A stretch of DNA of 64,000 nt, taken from NCBI GenBank assembly GCA_037576215.1, contig JBANDB010000001.1:1674001-1738000 (forward strand), written 5' to 3'. The notes below the pieces were generated by a model. The model did not search any database. It saw only the letters and a list, made by a program, of their open reading frames with translations, and was not told where the DNA came from. Position numbers and translations under genes: made by a program. The number at the start of each line of letters is the position of its first letter. Position 1 is the first letter of the stretch. Shown piece after piece: positions 1-11,773 of this stretch. The DNA comes from Armillaria gallica. Lineage: Eukaryota; Basidiomycota; Agaricomycetes; Agaricales; Physalacriaceae.

Positions 1-439
1 TTCCGCCATTATTTGTTGTCCGTGAACCACCACCGCCATTGCTTTTTGATTATGAACCACGGCGTTCTCACTCTCGTCGTCGACATAGCCTCGTGAGTCC
101 TCATGCGATAAGGAGTGCTTTTGAGGCAAAAATATCATGTCTAGCACGCGGACCTGGCCGCGAAGACCTTTGGACTCTATTTCAGGCGGTCATCAATGGA
201 AGATAGGGATCCGTATTGCATGCGGTGGGAGCAGGTTTACTTTATTTTTCTTATCGTTCAGTTCGATTCTAGTCGTCGCATTCTAGTATACTGCAGCGAA
301 GGTCGATTCGGAAGAAGACAAACACCATAGTATGGTTTACATCTTTGATGAAAGACCTTCTCCAACGTCTCTGGTACATCACTTGCTCCTTTTAGATCAT
401 GGGGTTGTTCATCTCATGACCTTGCGATTGGTCCCAGGG

Positions 440-449
440 TATATATATT
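440..449 (+). promoter_or_regulatory. TATA-like box of the MFS gene
   Basis: An alternating TA run (TATATATATT) lies about 30 bases upstream of the ATG at 479. Position and composition fit a TATA box with a very short 5' leader. This is inferred from sequence only. Confidence 0.4.
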
Positions 450-478
450 CCACTGTTCATGTACGTTATCTAACAAGC

Positions 479-2060
479 ATGACTGACTCTCTTCAGGGTA
501 GCGACCATTCAAACGGAAGCGACAGCGAGAAAACCTATCACAGCATCGAACTCGATCCATTGTTGGCAAATAGGGTATGGCTCAAGCTCGACCTGTTTCT
601 ACTACCGGTCATAGCAGCGATCCACTTGTTGTCGTACTTGGTACGTCGTCCATTATCTTCTCGAGTCATCGTATGATTGAAATCCCCATAGGATAGAACG
701 AATATCGGCAATGCACGTATTGCTGGCCTTCAACGTGACCTCCAAATAACCGACAAGCAGTACAGCATTGCATTGACAGTTACTTACATTTCGAATATTT
801 CTGCTGAACTACCCTCCAATCTTTTACTCCGAGTATGTTAATAAATATCTTCCACCGTCCTCGAACTTACTAGTATCTATTCAGGTTATTGGGCCGAACT
901 ATCTCCTTCCCGCCTTATTGATCAGCTGGGGTATAGTCGCCACGCTCCAAGGAATAGTGACGAGCTATGGCGGCCTCCTTGCCTGTCGGTTCTTTCTCGG
1001 GCTGTTCGAAGGCGGCCTCTTCCCTGGGGTGGTATTATACTTGACGTATTTCTACCCTCGTGCCAAGATAACGACACGCGTATCGGCTTTTTTTGCTTCT
1101 GCCTCACTCTCAGGAGCATTCTCGGGAATCCTTGCCTATGGTATCATACGCATGGATGGTGTAGGCGGACGCGCAGGGTGGCGATGGATATTTATACTCG
1201 AAGGTGCATTCACCATTGCTTGTGGCCTAATAGTCCACTTTCTTTTGCCTCGAGATGCTATGGCTGTGAGATTTTTGCGTCCAGCTGAACGCGAGTACGT
1301 GGCACGTCAGGTTGCCGAGTCCGGAGGGGAGAAGTTTGAGTGGAGAGAAGTGAGAAAGGCATTAGTCGCACCGCATGTTTGGATCCTTAGCGTCTTACTA
1401 TTCTTTGCGGGTGCCATCCTTTTTGGCTTGGCATTGTAAGTATTCCCTTTCCTAACTCATCTTTAGTACTATTCTAACCTTATTCGTAGCTTTACGCCAT
1501 CCATTGTCCAGGGCTTGGGGTACACTGCTGCTCGGTCGCAGCTCATGAGTGTGCCGCCATTTGCTGCCGCCTTTGTGTTCTCGATGACGACCGCCTACCT
1601 TTGTGACAAGTACCCTATCCGGGGCCTTGTCTGTATCGTTACCTCCATCATGTCCTTGATAGGATTCATCATGTTTCTCACCTCGTCGTCGGCAACCACC
1701 CGGTATGGTAGTCTCTTCTTGACCATACCTAGTGTGTACACCGCCACTCCAACATTGGGGTCCTGGAATGCTTCCAATTCGGCACCACACGTTCGTCGTG
1801 CGACGGCAATCGCTGTCGGGTTTATGGTGACGAGCGCCGGGGGACTTTTGTCGACGTGGTTACTCGGGAGCTTGAGCACTGCGCCCGAGTACGTACTTGG
1901 GACTAAGGTGCTGGTGGCGTCCAGTGTTGGTATGCTTGTGGGGTCTGTGTTATGCATAGGGTATTTCGTATGGATGAACCAGAGGAAGAGGAAGATGATG
2001 GGACGGGAGGTTAAGGAGATGGATGGGGATTTGGCCCCATCATTTACATATCTCTTGTGA
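479..2060 (+). CDS. MFS transporter, anion:cation symporter (allantoate permease-like) family
   Basis: Predicted plasma-membrane transporter for organic anions such as allantoate, nicotinate or related carboxylates; the substrate cannot be read from sequence. Four exons join cleanly. Exon 1 carries a Ser/Glu-rich N-terminus and the first membrane helix. Exon 2 begins DRTNIGNARIAGL, the family signature after helix 1. Exon 3 holds RFFLGLFEGGLFPGVVLYLTY and the loop GWRWIFILEGAFT, both typical of the ACS family (Dal5/Tna1/Vht1). Exon 4 gives the C-terminal six helices and ends SFTYLL. Introns fall near 640-691, 834-885 and 1438-1490. The total of about 480 residues is close to full family length and no break is seen. 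The last exon and the 3' flank are duplicated at 7153-7950. The substrate class is inference; the family call is firm. Confidence 0.85.
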
Positions 2061-2311
2061 TGGAAAGGCATTTTCCTTAATTCAGACCCGCTGAACGCTG
2101 ATAATCGACCACCGTCCAGGCAGCAAATTTAATGTATCAAATAATCGTTTGTTCAAAGCGAGTCGCTTTGTCGGTCGACTGCTACGGTATACCGATCAAC
2201 ACTTTCGATGCTACGCATAGAAATTTGCCTGTTCGTCCACCGTTATAAGGGGTGTTTCTGGGGCAATTTGAAGGGCCCAAAGAGCAGAACGGAGTTTGCG
2301 CTGTAATGAAG
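1502..2311. repeat. Duplicated segment, source part 1 (MFS 3' end and flank)
   Basis: This stretch is nearly identical to 7153-7950, covering the last MFS exon plus about 250 bases of 3' flank. Differences are scattered substitutions and one 3-base deletion. Homology stops abruptly at 2311. In the second copy the sequence then continues with what lies at 4924 here. Confidence 0.9.
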
Positions 2312-2987
2312 CCCTCCTAAGGGATGTCAGATTCAAGCTCTTTTGATATCATGTTCGCGTTCCCTTCGTACTATCAGTGTTCATCCAATCTCCCTCTGAG
2401 TCCTTTCCTCCCCCTCCCTAAGCATCCGTTTCTCTATCACACAATACTCCCAAGAGCATTCTCGACAAGCTTAATTAAATTCCTGATATCATGGGTCATT
2501 CTAGTCCTACCACTTCTCTTGTCCTCTCAATCCTGATGTTGATTCCAGATCTGGGTCTGTCGCTTTCTTATCGCAAATCGGGAAGATCGCTTCTGTGGGA
2601 TGAAAGTGAAGGTACTGCAAATGCCAGGGTGCCCCTGCCGTCTTTAACAATATATCGCGCGCACATGCTCCTTAGCCATTCTCACGGTGGAATGTCCCGT
2701 GTTCCCTCGTTCATTAGTCAAATGTGAGTCGCTTGGAGTATGCTGTATCCCTTCGCCGACTTTGAATAAGTATGCGATTTACTATCGGCCCAGATGGACT
2801 TAGATTAGTTTACAATATTGTCACCTTGTGAACGCCACTTGATCCGACGGCCGGCCTTTCTGTACATCGTACGTTGATATATTTAGAACGTTCTTTAGTA
2901 CATCTTCGACTGACCTACGTTCGATAGAAAAGTCCAGTGTGTAAAAGCGACTTCAAATATCAAGGAAACTTACTTAAAGTGTTGTAG
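2061..2987. other. Intergenic region, MFS to MYND gene
   Basis: No supportable gene. The first 250 bases belong to the duplicated MFS 3' flank. Short open frames at 2324-2727 have no family features and overlap each other. The last 100 bases are probably the 5' leader of the MYND gene. Confidence 0.5.
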
Positions 2988-4849
2988 ATGCCTCAGCCAA
3001 GTACACGTCGTCACACCCAACGCGGCCGACGGCAAGAGTACTCAGACGACGGCATTCTGTGCACAGCCTTAGTTGACGCGGCATTCAACAAGGCTCTTAA
3101 TCCCTCCGAAATCTTGCAGCAAGTTAGACGCAACCTTTCGTTAATCTCTGTTTCGGACATTCACTATGATCCTGCATGCCCAGGGCCAGGACTGACGGTT
3201 CCATTAGCAACCTCGTCTGCTTGCATTCATGGAATAAGCAGGCTGGTGAAAGATTCCAAAACTATCCGGCCTCACATTCTTAATCAGGTCATTGACCTTT
3301 GGCCGCGCCTTCTTCCATGGATCATGTTTTTCTTCAACCAAGTCGTGCTGAGACGCCCAGAGTTATTCATTGACACTGCCACTGAATCGAAGCCGGATGC
3401 GCTACTTACATTTTCCAGGACCGGCACAATCTCCGGCTTGGTTCTATCGTCGTTCATGCTGAAGCTTCCTAGCATCCTCCACGACTCCCAGGACATGATA
3501 TCGTGTGTGGCACGGGTGTGGATCGTTTCGTCGGAGCATAGGCTGGTATCCCTGTCTGAAGTAATGCCCGTGTTTTTCGTTCGCGATGAGCCGCTCACAA
3601 AGATCTGGTCCAGACGGTCAAGCAAGAACTGTCTGTGACACGAGTCACTTTGGTGTTGTCTCGTCTTATCCGCGACATTGACTGCGTGGACATTGCTTGG
3701 GATGTCATAAGGGATGATCTGGAAATGGTGCGCGTCCTTTCAGAAGATCCTTCACTGGGATTGTCCTTCTGTTTGGCCAAGTCGACTCCGTGGGTGTGTT
3801 ATATTCTTTCTCGCGCCGTCGAGGCTCCCACACGGTTCCTGGAAGAAGAAGACGGTCTCGGACAGATAGTTATTACTAGGTGCATAAATTGCGTTCAACT
3901 GGCGTTACTACGGGGACCGTGCTGGATAGCTCAAGCGCTAAAGCATACCCATTTCCTACGGTCTTTGTTAAGGTGTTGCCTGATAAAGCCATCCATGGAC
4001 CTTTCCAAAATCCTGTCACAAGTCCTTGAAGTCATCACAATCAACCTTGTCTGGTGGGGCATTCTGCGACAGGTTCGGAAATCATTCGCAAAGATGAATA
4101 TATCTATGATCAATTCGCCTAGCTTTCCTTTCAAGCTGGCTCAGTCGTGGGTTACGTTGTTGGAGGTTGTCGAACATCGCTGGTGGACGCGTACTAAATT
4201 ACATGGAGACTCCAAGGAAAGAATCTTTGCATGAATGAAGAGGTGGTTCTTGTGTTTCTACAGCTCTTTTTTCATCTCACTCACAATGTCTGTAGTGCAA
4301 AACAGTAGATGAAACGAGGAAAACGGAGGCAAAGTTTTACCGCTGCAGTAGATGTGGATGGACTTTCTGCTCTTTGAGTTGTCGTACGGCAGCAAGTGGC
4401 ACGCATCGGGAATCTTGTCGCCAGGAGAGGATCAGAAGGAAGGGTCGGTCTCCTTTCCTCTCATAGCCTTCATCGACTGACAGGATAATATTGAGTTAGA
4501 GGGTTATCCGGAAGACGTGATGTTACGCGACGAACCGTTTCTGCGTTGTGTCCTACTGAGCGACCTGCAACACGAAGAAGAGCAAGTCGAGAAACAAACG
4601 CGTGACTTCTATGCGAAGTTGAGTTCCGACAACAAAGCCCTCGCAGTAACGTGCATGGACTATCGCTCTGTTCCCATGAAGGTGTCGGTGGGACAGGTAG
4701 AAGAGTACGATACTTCTGTGCCTGATCCTGCTCAATGGAAACGGGAGGTGGAACGGGCTAAACGGAGTAAGAGGAAAGGAAGACTTGTATTCTCCATTTT
4801 TCCTTGCGGTTCGACACCGAAAACTTTCATAGACTGGATACCACTCTAG
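2988..4849 (+). CDS. MYND zinc-finger protein (basidiomycete family), with one unresolved frame break
   Basis: Member of the large basidiomycete MYND family of unknown function: a helical N-terminal half, a zinc finger of the protein-interaction type, then a short conserved tail. The start MPQPSTRRHTQRGRR is followed by helical sequence to about 3545. An intron of about 65 nt (3546-3611) restores the frame at TVKQELSVTRVTLV. The finger spans about 4215-4435: CMNEEC (interrupted by an intron ending at 4318), then YRCSRCGWTFCSLSC and HRESC, giving the C/C/C/C...H-x3-C ligands. The tail (about 4486-4849) includes RDFYAKLSSDNKALAV. Oddity: the second exon meets an in-frame TGA at 4232, just before the finger, and a one-base shift is needed to enter it. 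This could be a real frameshift, a sequence error or an unseen small intron. The 2.6-kb segment holding this gene is absent from the duplicated copy downstream. Confidence 0.7.
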
Positions 4850-4923
4850 TGGTAAATTTTAGTACGATTTGATTCCAACATTTTCGGAACTATTAATGCA
4901 TATGTCAAGTCTTCCCCCCGGTT

Positions 4924-7018
4924 GATGTCACTAAGTAGGACGTGTGGACTGACTTTCGTTCAACCAGATACAATAATCTAATATCTGAGGGATAACCGGA
5001 TGCCGTGATATCGTAGCGCGACGATTCATTCTTGAACTACATAAGGGCCCCGTTTCCGTATTGCGAAAGTGGTACGCGTCCTATATAGGTTCAAAGAGGC
5101 TCGTTGAACATCGAAGGCATCCTTCACTGTTATGATATCCATCACCGGCATCCCTTTTATCAAAAACATGGGCATCTCCACATCAAGCCAATCAAGGAAA
5201 GCGAGCAAAGTGACCTCTTTCTCCAGCTTTCCAAGAACATCTTCCTCGAAATCCATCTTCGCGCCCAATGTCTTGGAAACAAAATTTTCCAACGTGGTGA
5301 ATATTTTCAACGACAGTTCTGACGGTAACGACATTTTGAGGTGTAAAGAAGACTTGCCAGTGGGGTTCCTGAATGCAGGCACGCCTAGCGTGGTGGAGTG
5401 GTTTCGGCAGCTGTTCATGAAGACTGAGAGATTATATATGTGCTGTGTCACGAAAGGGCATGTCTGACGGCGAGATGTTGCCTGTAAGAGTCGGTAAATG
5501 GATAGGGCCCGATCATATCCGGAAATAAATTTGGCCTGGTTCAGAACAATGCCCATGAGCGCAACATAAAGCTCTGTGTCCACAGGTTCGAGCGACGAGG
5601 ATGTGGATGCATGGGGGAGTGGTTGTGGTATGATGGATAGATGACGCATGAGCGAGGCATATTTTTGGCGATCAAATCTGTGTAGTGGGTCATGCCAGAA
5701 CACACGAAGCGTACGCAACATGCGCTCTTCCCCAAGAACGTGATGGCTCCATCAGATTTCACGTTATCCAGGAGGACAACATTGAAAGCGTCAGTTTGAT
5801 CCAAGGTGAGCTTCGTGATAGTGAAGGTGAAAACATCATCGGGGGATCTGTGACGGTTCATTTCTGATATGTCATTTATGTTGGAGAGATTAATGCCAGT
5901 TTGTCCGTTTACGAGTCGAGATGCAGCTTTCTTTTGGGGAATTGATAACAGAGCGCTCTTCTTCAGGGCCCCAGTGTCAGACAGGGGAACTGAATTATTG
6001 CGCAACACGAGAGCAATACGAGGCTGACAAGAAAAATACGATGGGTGATATTCATCTCTGATGACAGGCCCTCCCACAATCCGAATGCGTTGTTAGTCAA
6101 GATGAATTCTGATGTCGCTTCGGCCTCCCATATGCCTAGAAAGTACATTTCAGCTTGAACCTGATATGCCAAAGAATCTGGATGTTCGCTGGTAGGGTCA
6201 ACGCCGTTCATAACCTGTGCGAAAGCCTCGACATGGCCGTACTTCTTGAATTCTGCATGGGCGTCGTCCACAATCTGTGAGTGGGGAGTATCCAGATAGT
6301 AGCGCATGAGGCGCAACCATACGTCGACGTGCGTCTGGCACTGATGCTCAGCTTGATACTTGATCAACCATTGCCTCAAGAGGGGTTAAGGTCGGGATCA
6401 AAGTATGTGTTGCCCGCATTACGATAGTGCATCACGAACATGAACTTCCTCAAGATATCGAGGTCTCTGCGCTTTAGAGTGACTTTCCTTCGCGGGAGCT
6501 CAGAATGAAGAGTGGCGATGATTAACGCGGCCTCTCTTTCCAGTAAGGAAAGCTTTTCTTCTACCTCGTTCACGTTGCTAAGGTTACTAGCATCGCGATA
6601 CAGGTTTTTCTTCCCGTAAATTTTCCCGACTGAGCGTTCGTCGAGGCTCCCAGAAGCTACGTCATAATAAAGGACCTGATCAGGGTCTACACCAGAACGA
6701 CGGTATTCTGCTCGTCGCTCTGCGTTGCTTCTTTGGAGAGCGACATAGATAAGAGATTCATGGACCAGTGATTAGAAGCACTTACTTGCGAGGGCCAGCT
6801 TGAAAGCGCCTCAAAATGAATCGTGGGATAGCATGGTGATACTGGTCTCTTTGTGGACGCTGAGTAGGCGGGGCAGTGGGACGAGCGCCTCTTCGCCTAT
6901 TACGTGGTGGCATGTTGGAAAGATGTAAACTTGAATTTAGGCGCCGAAACTGAAAAGAAGCCGGGCTCTAAATATGGACCAGGCGGGCTCATTTCCATTC
7001 TCGGTCGATTGTATAGAA
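4924..7018. repeat. Duplicated segment, source part 2 (DUF4238 copy A)
   Basis: Nearly identical to 7951-10058, including the whole DUF4238 reading frame, its first intron and upstream sequence to a shared TTGTATAGAA. Copy B has an extra ACTAAGTA at its left edge (a direct 8-base duplication). Together with 1502-2311 this makes a duplicated block lacking the MYND segment 2312-4923. Confidence 0.9.
5026..6913 (-). pseudogene. DUF4238 protein, copy A (three frameshifts)
   Basis: Fungal DUF4238 protein of unknown function. It starts MPPRNRRRGARPTAPPTQ and enters the domain signature DQYHHAIPRFILRRF, the motif that defines DUF4238. One 55-nt intron (donor after GPRK, acceptor before SNAERRAEYRR) is intact. 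Downstream, DPDQVLYYDVASGSLDERS and KIYGKKNLYRD match the family layout. Compared with copy B, single bases are missing near 6383, 6025 and 5730. The frame must therefore change three times: before LRQWLIKYQ, at the SPRIALVLR segment, and before ERMLRTLRVF. It ends GPYVVQE. It lies convergent to the MFS/MYND genes. Either decay or assembly indels could explain the shifts; each lies in or near a short homopolymer or repeated base. The family call is confident and the pseudogene status moderate. Confidence 0.75.
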
Positions 7019-7152
7019 CACTCACCGCTCGCTTACCTGTAGACCTGTAACTATCGTGAGCTTGCTCCCACATATGGAAGACGACCGGTTACAGGTCTAA
7101 CGCCTATAATCGTAATGACTTCGGACAATATTTTCAACTCCCATTTTGTACG

Positions 7153-7708
7153 CATTGTCCAGGGCTTGGGGTACACTGCTGCTCGGTCGCAGCTCATGAG
7201 TGTGCCGCCATTTGCTGCCGCCTTTATGTTCTCGATGACGACCGCCTACCTTTGTGACAAGTACCCTATCCGAGGCCTTGTCTGTATCGTTACCTCCATC
7301 ATGTCCTTGATAGGATTCATCATGTTTCTCACCTCGTCGTCGGCAACCACCCGGTATGGTAGTCTCTTCTTGACCATACCTAGTGTGTACACCGCCACAC
7401 CGACATTGGGGTCCTGGAATGCTTCCAATTCGGCACCACACGTTCGTCGTGCGACGGCAATCGCTGTCGGGTTTATGGTGACGAGCGCCGGGGGACTTTT
7501 GTCGACGTGGTTACTCGGGAGCTTGAGCACTGCGCCCAAGTACGTACTTGGGACTAAGGTGCTGGTGGCGTTCAGCGGCGGTATGCTTGTGGGGTCTGTG
7601 TTATGCATAGGGTATTTCGTGTGGATGAACCAGAGGAAGAGGAAGATGGGACGGGAGGTTAAGGAGATGGATGGGGATTTGGCCCCATCATTTACATATC
7701 TCTTGTGA
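7153..7708 (+). pseudogene. 5'-truncated MFS transporter fragment (duplicate of the last exon)
   Basis: Copy of the last MFS exon (1502-2060). It begins at IVQGLGYTAARSQLMS and runs open to the same C-terminal SFTYLL. There is no start region, no upstream exons and no intron acceptor equivalent, because homology begins inside the exon. The open frame extends upstream by chance to 7115. Changes against the source include A-to-M, E-to-K and a lost methionine codon in the KMMG stretch. With only the C-terminal helices it cannot be a working transporter. It marks the left edge of the duplicated block. Confidence 0.85.
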
Positions 7709-8144
7709 TGGAAGGGTAATTCAGACCCGCTGAACGCTGATAATCGACCACCGTCCAGGCAGCAAATTTAATGTATCGAATAATCGTCTGTTCAAAGCGT
7801 GGCGCTTTGTCGGTCGACTGCTACGGTATACCGATCAACACTTTCGATGCTACGCATAGAAATTTGCCTGTTCGTCCACCGTTATAAGGGGTGTTTCTGG
7901 GGCAATTTGAAGGGCCCAAAGAGCAGAACGGAGTTTGCGCTATAATGAAGATGTCACTAAGTAACTAAGTAGGGCGTGTGGACTGATTTTCGCTCAGTCA
8001 GATACAATAATCTAATATCTGAGGGATAACCGGATGCCGTGATGTCGTAGCGCGACAATCCCTTCTTGAATTACATATGGGCCCCGGCCCCCGTTTCCTT
8101 ATTGCGAAAGTGGTACATGCGTTATATAAGTTCAATGAGGCTCG

Positions 8145-9954
8145 TTAAACAAAGTAAAAGGCATCCTTCACTGTTAAGATATCCATCATGGACATCCCTT
8201 TGATCAAAACCATGGGCATCTCCACATCAAGCCAATCCAGGAAAGCAAGCAAAGCGATCTCTTTCCCCAGCTTCCCAAGAACGTCTTCATCGAAATCCAT
8301 CTTCGCGCCCAATGTCTTGGAAACAAAATTTTCCAACGTGGTGAATATTTTCAACGACAGTTCTGACGGTAACGACATTTTGAGTCGTAATGAAGACTGT
8401 GGCATCCTGAATTCAGGCGTGCCTGCCTTGGCGAAGTGAGTTCGGCAGCTTTCCATGAAGACTGAGAGATTATATATGTGCTGTGTCACGAAAGTGCATG
8501 TCTGACGACGAGATGTTGCCTGTAAGAGTCGGTAAATGGATAGGGCCCGATCATATCCGGAAACAAATTTGGTCTGGTTCAGAACAATGCCCATGAGCGC
8601 AACATAAAGTTCTGTGTCCACAGGTTCGAGCGGTGAGGATGTGGACGCATGGGAAAGTGGCTGTGGTATGATGGATAGATAGCGCATGAGCGAGGCATAT
8701 TTTTGGCGATCAAATCTGTGCAGTGGATTATTCCAGAACACACGAAGTGTACGCAACATGCGCTCTCCCCCCACGAACGTGATAGCTCCATTAGATCTCA
8801 TGTTCTCCAGGAGGACAGCATTGAAAGCGTCAGTTTGATCTAAGGTGAGCTTCGAGACAGTGAAGGTGAAAACATCATTGGGGGATCTGTGACGGTTCCA
8901 TTCTGATATGTCATTCCTGTCGGAGAGACTAATGCCAATTTGTCCGTTCGCGAGTCGAGATCTAGGTTTCTCTTGGGGAATTGATAGCAGATTGCTCTTC
9001 TTCGGGGCCTCAGCGTCAAACAGGGGAAGTGTATTACTGCGCAACACGATGAGCAACACGAGGGCTGACGAGAAAGATACGATGGATGGCATCCAGTGTT
9101 GGTGTCAGGCCCTCCCACAGTCCGAATGCGTTGGAAGTCAAGACGAATTCTGATGTCGCGTCGGCCTCCCATATGCCTAAAAAAATGTTTCAGCTTGAAG
9201 CTGATATGCCAAAGATTCCGGGTGTTCCATGGCAGGGTCAATGCCAGTCCGAACCTGTTCGAAAGCCTCGGCATGGCCGTACTTCTTGAATTCTGCATGG
9301 GCGTCATCTACGATCTGGGAATGAGAGGTATCCAGATAGTAGCGCATGACGCGCAACCATACGTCAACGTGTGTCTTGCACTGATGCTCAGCCTGATACC
9401 GGATCAACCATTGCCTCAAGGTGGGGACAAGGTTGGGATCAAAGTACGTGCTGCCCACATTACGATAGTGCATCACGAACATGAACTTCCTCAAATTATC
9501 GAGGTCTCTGCGCTTTAAAGTGATTTTCCTTCGTGGGAGCTCGGAATGAAGATTTGCGATAATCAACGCGGCCTCTCTTTCCAATAAGGAAAGCTTTTCT
9601 TCTACCTCGTTCACGTTGCTAAGGTTACTAGCATCGCGATACAGGTTTTTCTTCCCGTAAATTTTCCCGATTGAGCGTTCGTCGAGGCTCCCAGAAGCCA
9701 CATCGTAATAAAGGACCTGGTCAGGGTCTACACCAGAACGACGGTATTCTGCTCGTCGCTCTGCGTTGCTTCTTTAGAGAGCGACATAGATAAGAGATTC
9801 ATGACCCAGTGAGTAGAAGCACTTACTTGCGAGGACCAGCTTGATAGCGCCTCAAAATGAATCGTGGGATGGCATGGTGATACTGGTCCCCTTGTGGACG
9901 CTGAGTAGACGGGACAGAGGAACGAGCACCTCTTCGCTTGTTACGTGGTGGCAT
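8145..9954 (-). pseudogene. DUF4238 protein, copy B (frameshifted)
   Basis: Second DUF4238 copy, over 90% alike to copy A by eye. Start MPPRNKRRGARSSVPSTQ, signature QYHHAIPRFILRRYQAGP, and the same first intron. This copy is open where copy A is first broken (DPNLVPTLRQWLIRYQAEH). It loses the frame at a run of seven A/T bases at 9179-9185 (reading AETFF then stop). It gains an extra base near 9050 in the SPRVA segment. It then stays open through ERMLRTLRVFWNN to 8145, where substitutions create a stop (KDAFYFV), so the C-terminus is about 25 residues shorter than copy A. Function unknown. The two copies are disrupted at different places. Confidence 0.75.
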
Positions 9955-10058
9955 GTGGGAAAGATGTAGACTTGGATTTAGGCGCCGAAACTCAAAAGAA
10001 GCCGGGCTCTAATTAGGGACCAGGCGGGCCCTTTTCCGTTCTCGGTCGTTTGTATAGA

Positions 10059-10706
10059 ATGAGGGAATCTTGAAAGGGCAAGTCAGTTAAAGATTAAAGG
10101 TCCTAAGACGGCTTACATACACGCATGTGTTAGATCACCCGATTAAGCTTTGGTCGTCTGGTTCCTCGCGTTCAACCAAGACAACGACGACGAAGAAGTA
10201 CTTGCAGAGAAGAGAGTTTCGTACCTCGAGATGTACATGCCTCTCCTGCGAATGACATGAAGCTACGAGCGACCAGTCAGAAGAAAAGACCCTATGCATC
10301 CGCAATAGATGTCATCAAAAACTACGCTTCCTTGCAGGAAAGAAATGTGTAGACGATATGACCGCCTATAGACAATTCGAACAAAGCCATGAGAGGATGC
10401 CGGACATTTCCGATAGAGATTTTGAACCATGCACCGTCTTCTGGGTCGAAAACTGACGACAAAAATGCCCAAATTAGTATAAAAACCCCGAAGAAAATCC
10501 ACCGGCTTCTTTTGCAGCATCCTGTCTGATTAGCTTTTCAAGTCCCTTATGAAGAACAGCCATTCTTCAAAGGTATATACGTATCTGCGAAATGACAGTC
10601 AGCGCTGCGATGTAAACCAGAAAACCAGGCTATACTATTGCAACAAGAACTCAAAACTAGACGACCTTTACATATATAACAAAAGATTAAAAGGAAAACA
10701 TAGCGT
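10059..10706. other. Intergenic region downstream of the YRA1-like gene
   Basis: No gene supported. A minus-strand open frame at 10263-10520 lacks family features and codon regularity. The last part is the AT-rich 3' untranslated region of the export adaptor gene. Confidence 0.5.
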
Positions 10707-11655
10707 CTATGCCATCTCTACATCCTGGGTAGGGGTTTCCTTTGCTGGTACCGCCACCGGCTCTGCATCGCCCATGAACGCATCAAGCTCCTTGTCCAAA
10801 TCCTCAGCAGTCTTGGGCTTCTTAGGTCCTTTTGGGGCGGCTTTGCGAGCAGGTTTCGACCGAACGGGACCACTAAGATAAAAGTTAGCGATATAAAAAA
10901 GACAGCAGTAAAAAGGAACACACGGGGCAGCTTTCTTGGAGTTGGGTTCGTCCACACCGAGACGATCCAAAAGGGGTGGCTTCTGGATCCTGTTGAGAAG
11001 AGACGATGTCGTCGGTGCACTTGTCGCACGTCTTGGGTTCCGAGGCGGCAACGTGTCGAAGGTTATCGACATTGCTTGGCCTTCAAGTCGTCAGATATGG
11101 TAACCAACAAAGGAATGTACACACACCTTTAGCATCTTTGCCGTCAAAGGTCTTTTTAGCTATCGTTGCCTCCTCGGGTGTTTCGAAGGAGATAAATGCG
11201 GTCCCTGTGGAGCGTCCACTGCGGTCGTACTTTGTAACAAAAAAACCGAAAGGCGCGGGTCGTTGGTTGGCTTTTTCAGGTAGCGTGGTGCTAGTCGGAT
11301 ATTCGTACCCTGAGTAACGGCTCGCGCACGAGCGTGCCAAATTGGCCAAATATTGACTACAAGCCATGAAGGTCATTCCTAGCCCGTTGTCTCAGATGAG
11401 GCCCACTTACGGTCAGATCTTTAGGCGTAATTTCGTAATGTAGATTCGATACGACGATCTTGGAATTGGGTGTCGCGAAAGTTGTAGGCATCCGTTTGGC
11501 GCCTTTCAGGCCAGGGGCCTTGTCGTGCAGCCACTGACCATCAGTATTGGTTGGTCGCTAAAAAGGCATTGAACAACAGGTAGACACGTTCACAAAGGAG
11601 AACCACTGACAGTGTAAGGCTTTTGAGTGTTTCTGTTGTTTCGAAATGCGGACAT
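10707..11655 (-). CDS. YRA1: Yra1/ALYREF-type mRNA export adaptor (RRM protein)
   Basis: Nuclear RNA-binding adaptor that links spliced mRNA and the TREX complex to the export receptor. Six exons splice without a break. Exon 1 is MSAFRNNRNTQKPYT. The next gives DGQWLHDKAPGLKGAKRMPT. The RRM follows: SKIVVSNLHYEITPKDLTSIF as RNP2 region, and GTAFISFETPEEA as RNP1 region with YDRSGRS before it, then ATIAKKTFDGKDAKGQAMSI. The C-terminal part has LLNRIQKPPLLDRLG, basic Pro/Ala/Lys sequence and KTAEDLDKELDAFMGD, the C-terminal UAP56-binding motif (FoP_duplication type), ending TPTQDVEMA. The canonical acidic N-terminal UBM of yeast Yra1 is not visible, so the N-terminus is short. The ATG is 118 bases from the divergent mL59 ATG. 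The family is well supported; orthology to yeast YRA1 is inferred. Confidence 0.9.
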
Positions 11656-11773
11656 GATGGTAGTAAGGAGTCAAGATGGGCGGCGAAGAAAATGCCTTTG
11701 GTATCGCTGACTTAATCCGTATTATTTCATTGTCTGGCTGTTGCCAAACAAAGCACCTCTCTTTCCGTCCTCC

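Larger units (their letters stand above)
7153..10058. repeat. Duplicated block, copy B (MFS 3' fragment joined to DUF4238)
   Basis: 7153-7950 matches 1502-2311 and 7951-10058 matches 4924-7018. The two source parts are directly joined here at about 7950, with a single shared G at the junction. The 2.6-kb MYND segment that separates them in copy A is absent. No terminal repeats of a known mobile element flank the block. Confidence 0.9.

Noticed and set aside
1595..2071. Long minus-strand frames opposite the MFS exon (also 7246-7608)
   Set aside because: They are shadows of the MFS coding frame and are copied only because the exon is duplicated.
10263..10520. Minus-strand 85-codon frame
   Set aside because: No domain, low-complexity context and overlaps the AT-rich trailer of the export adaptor gene.
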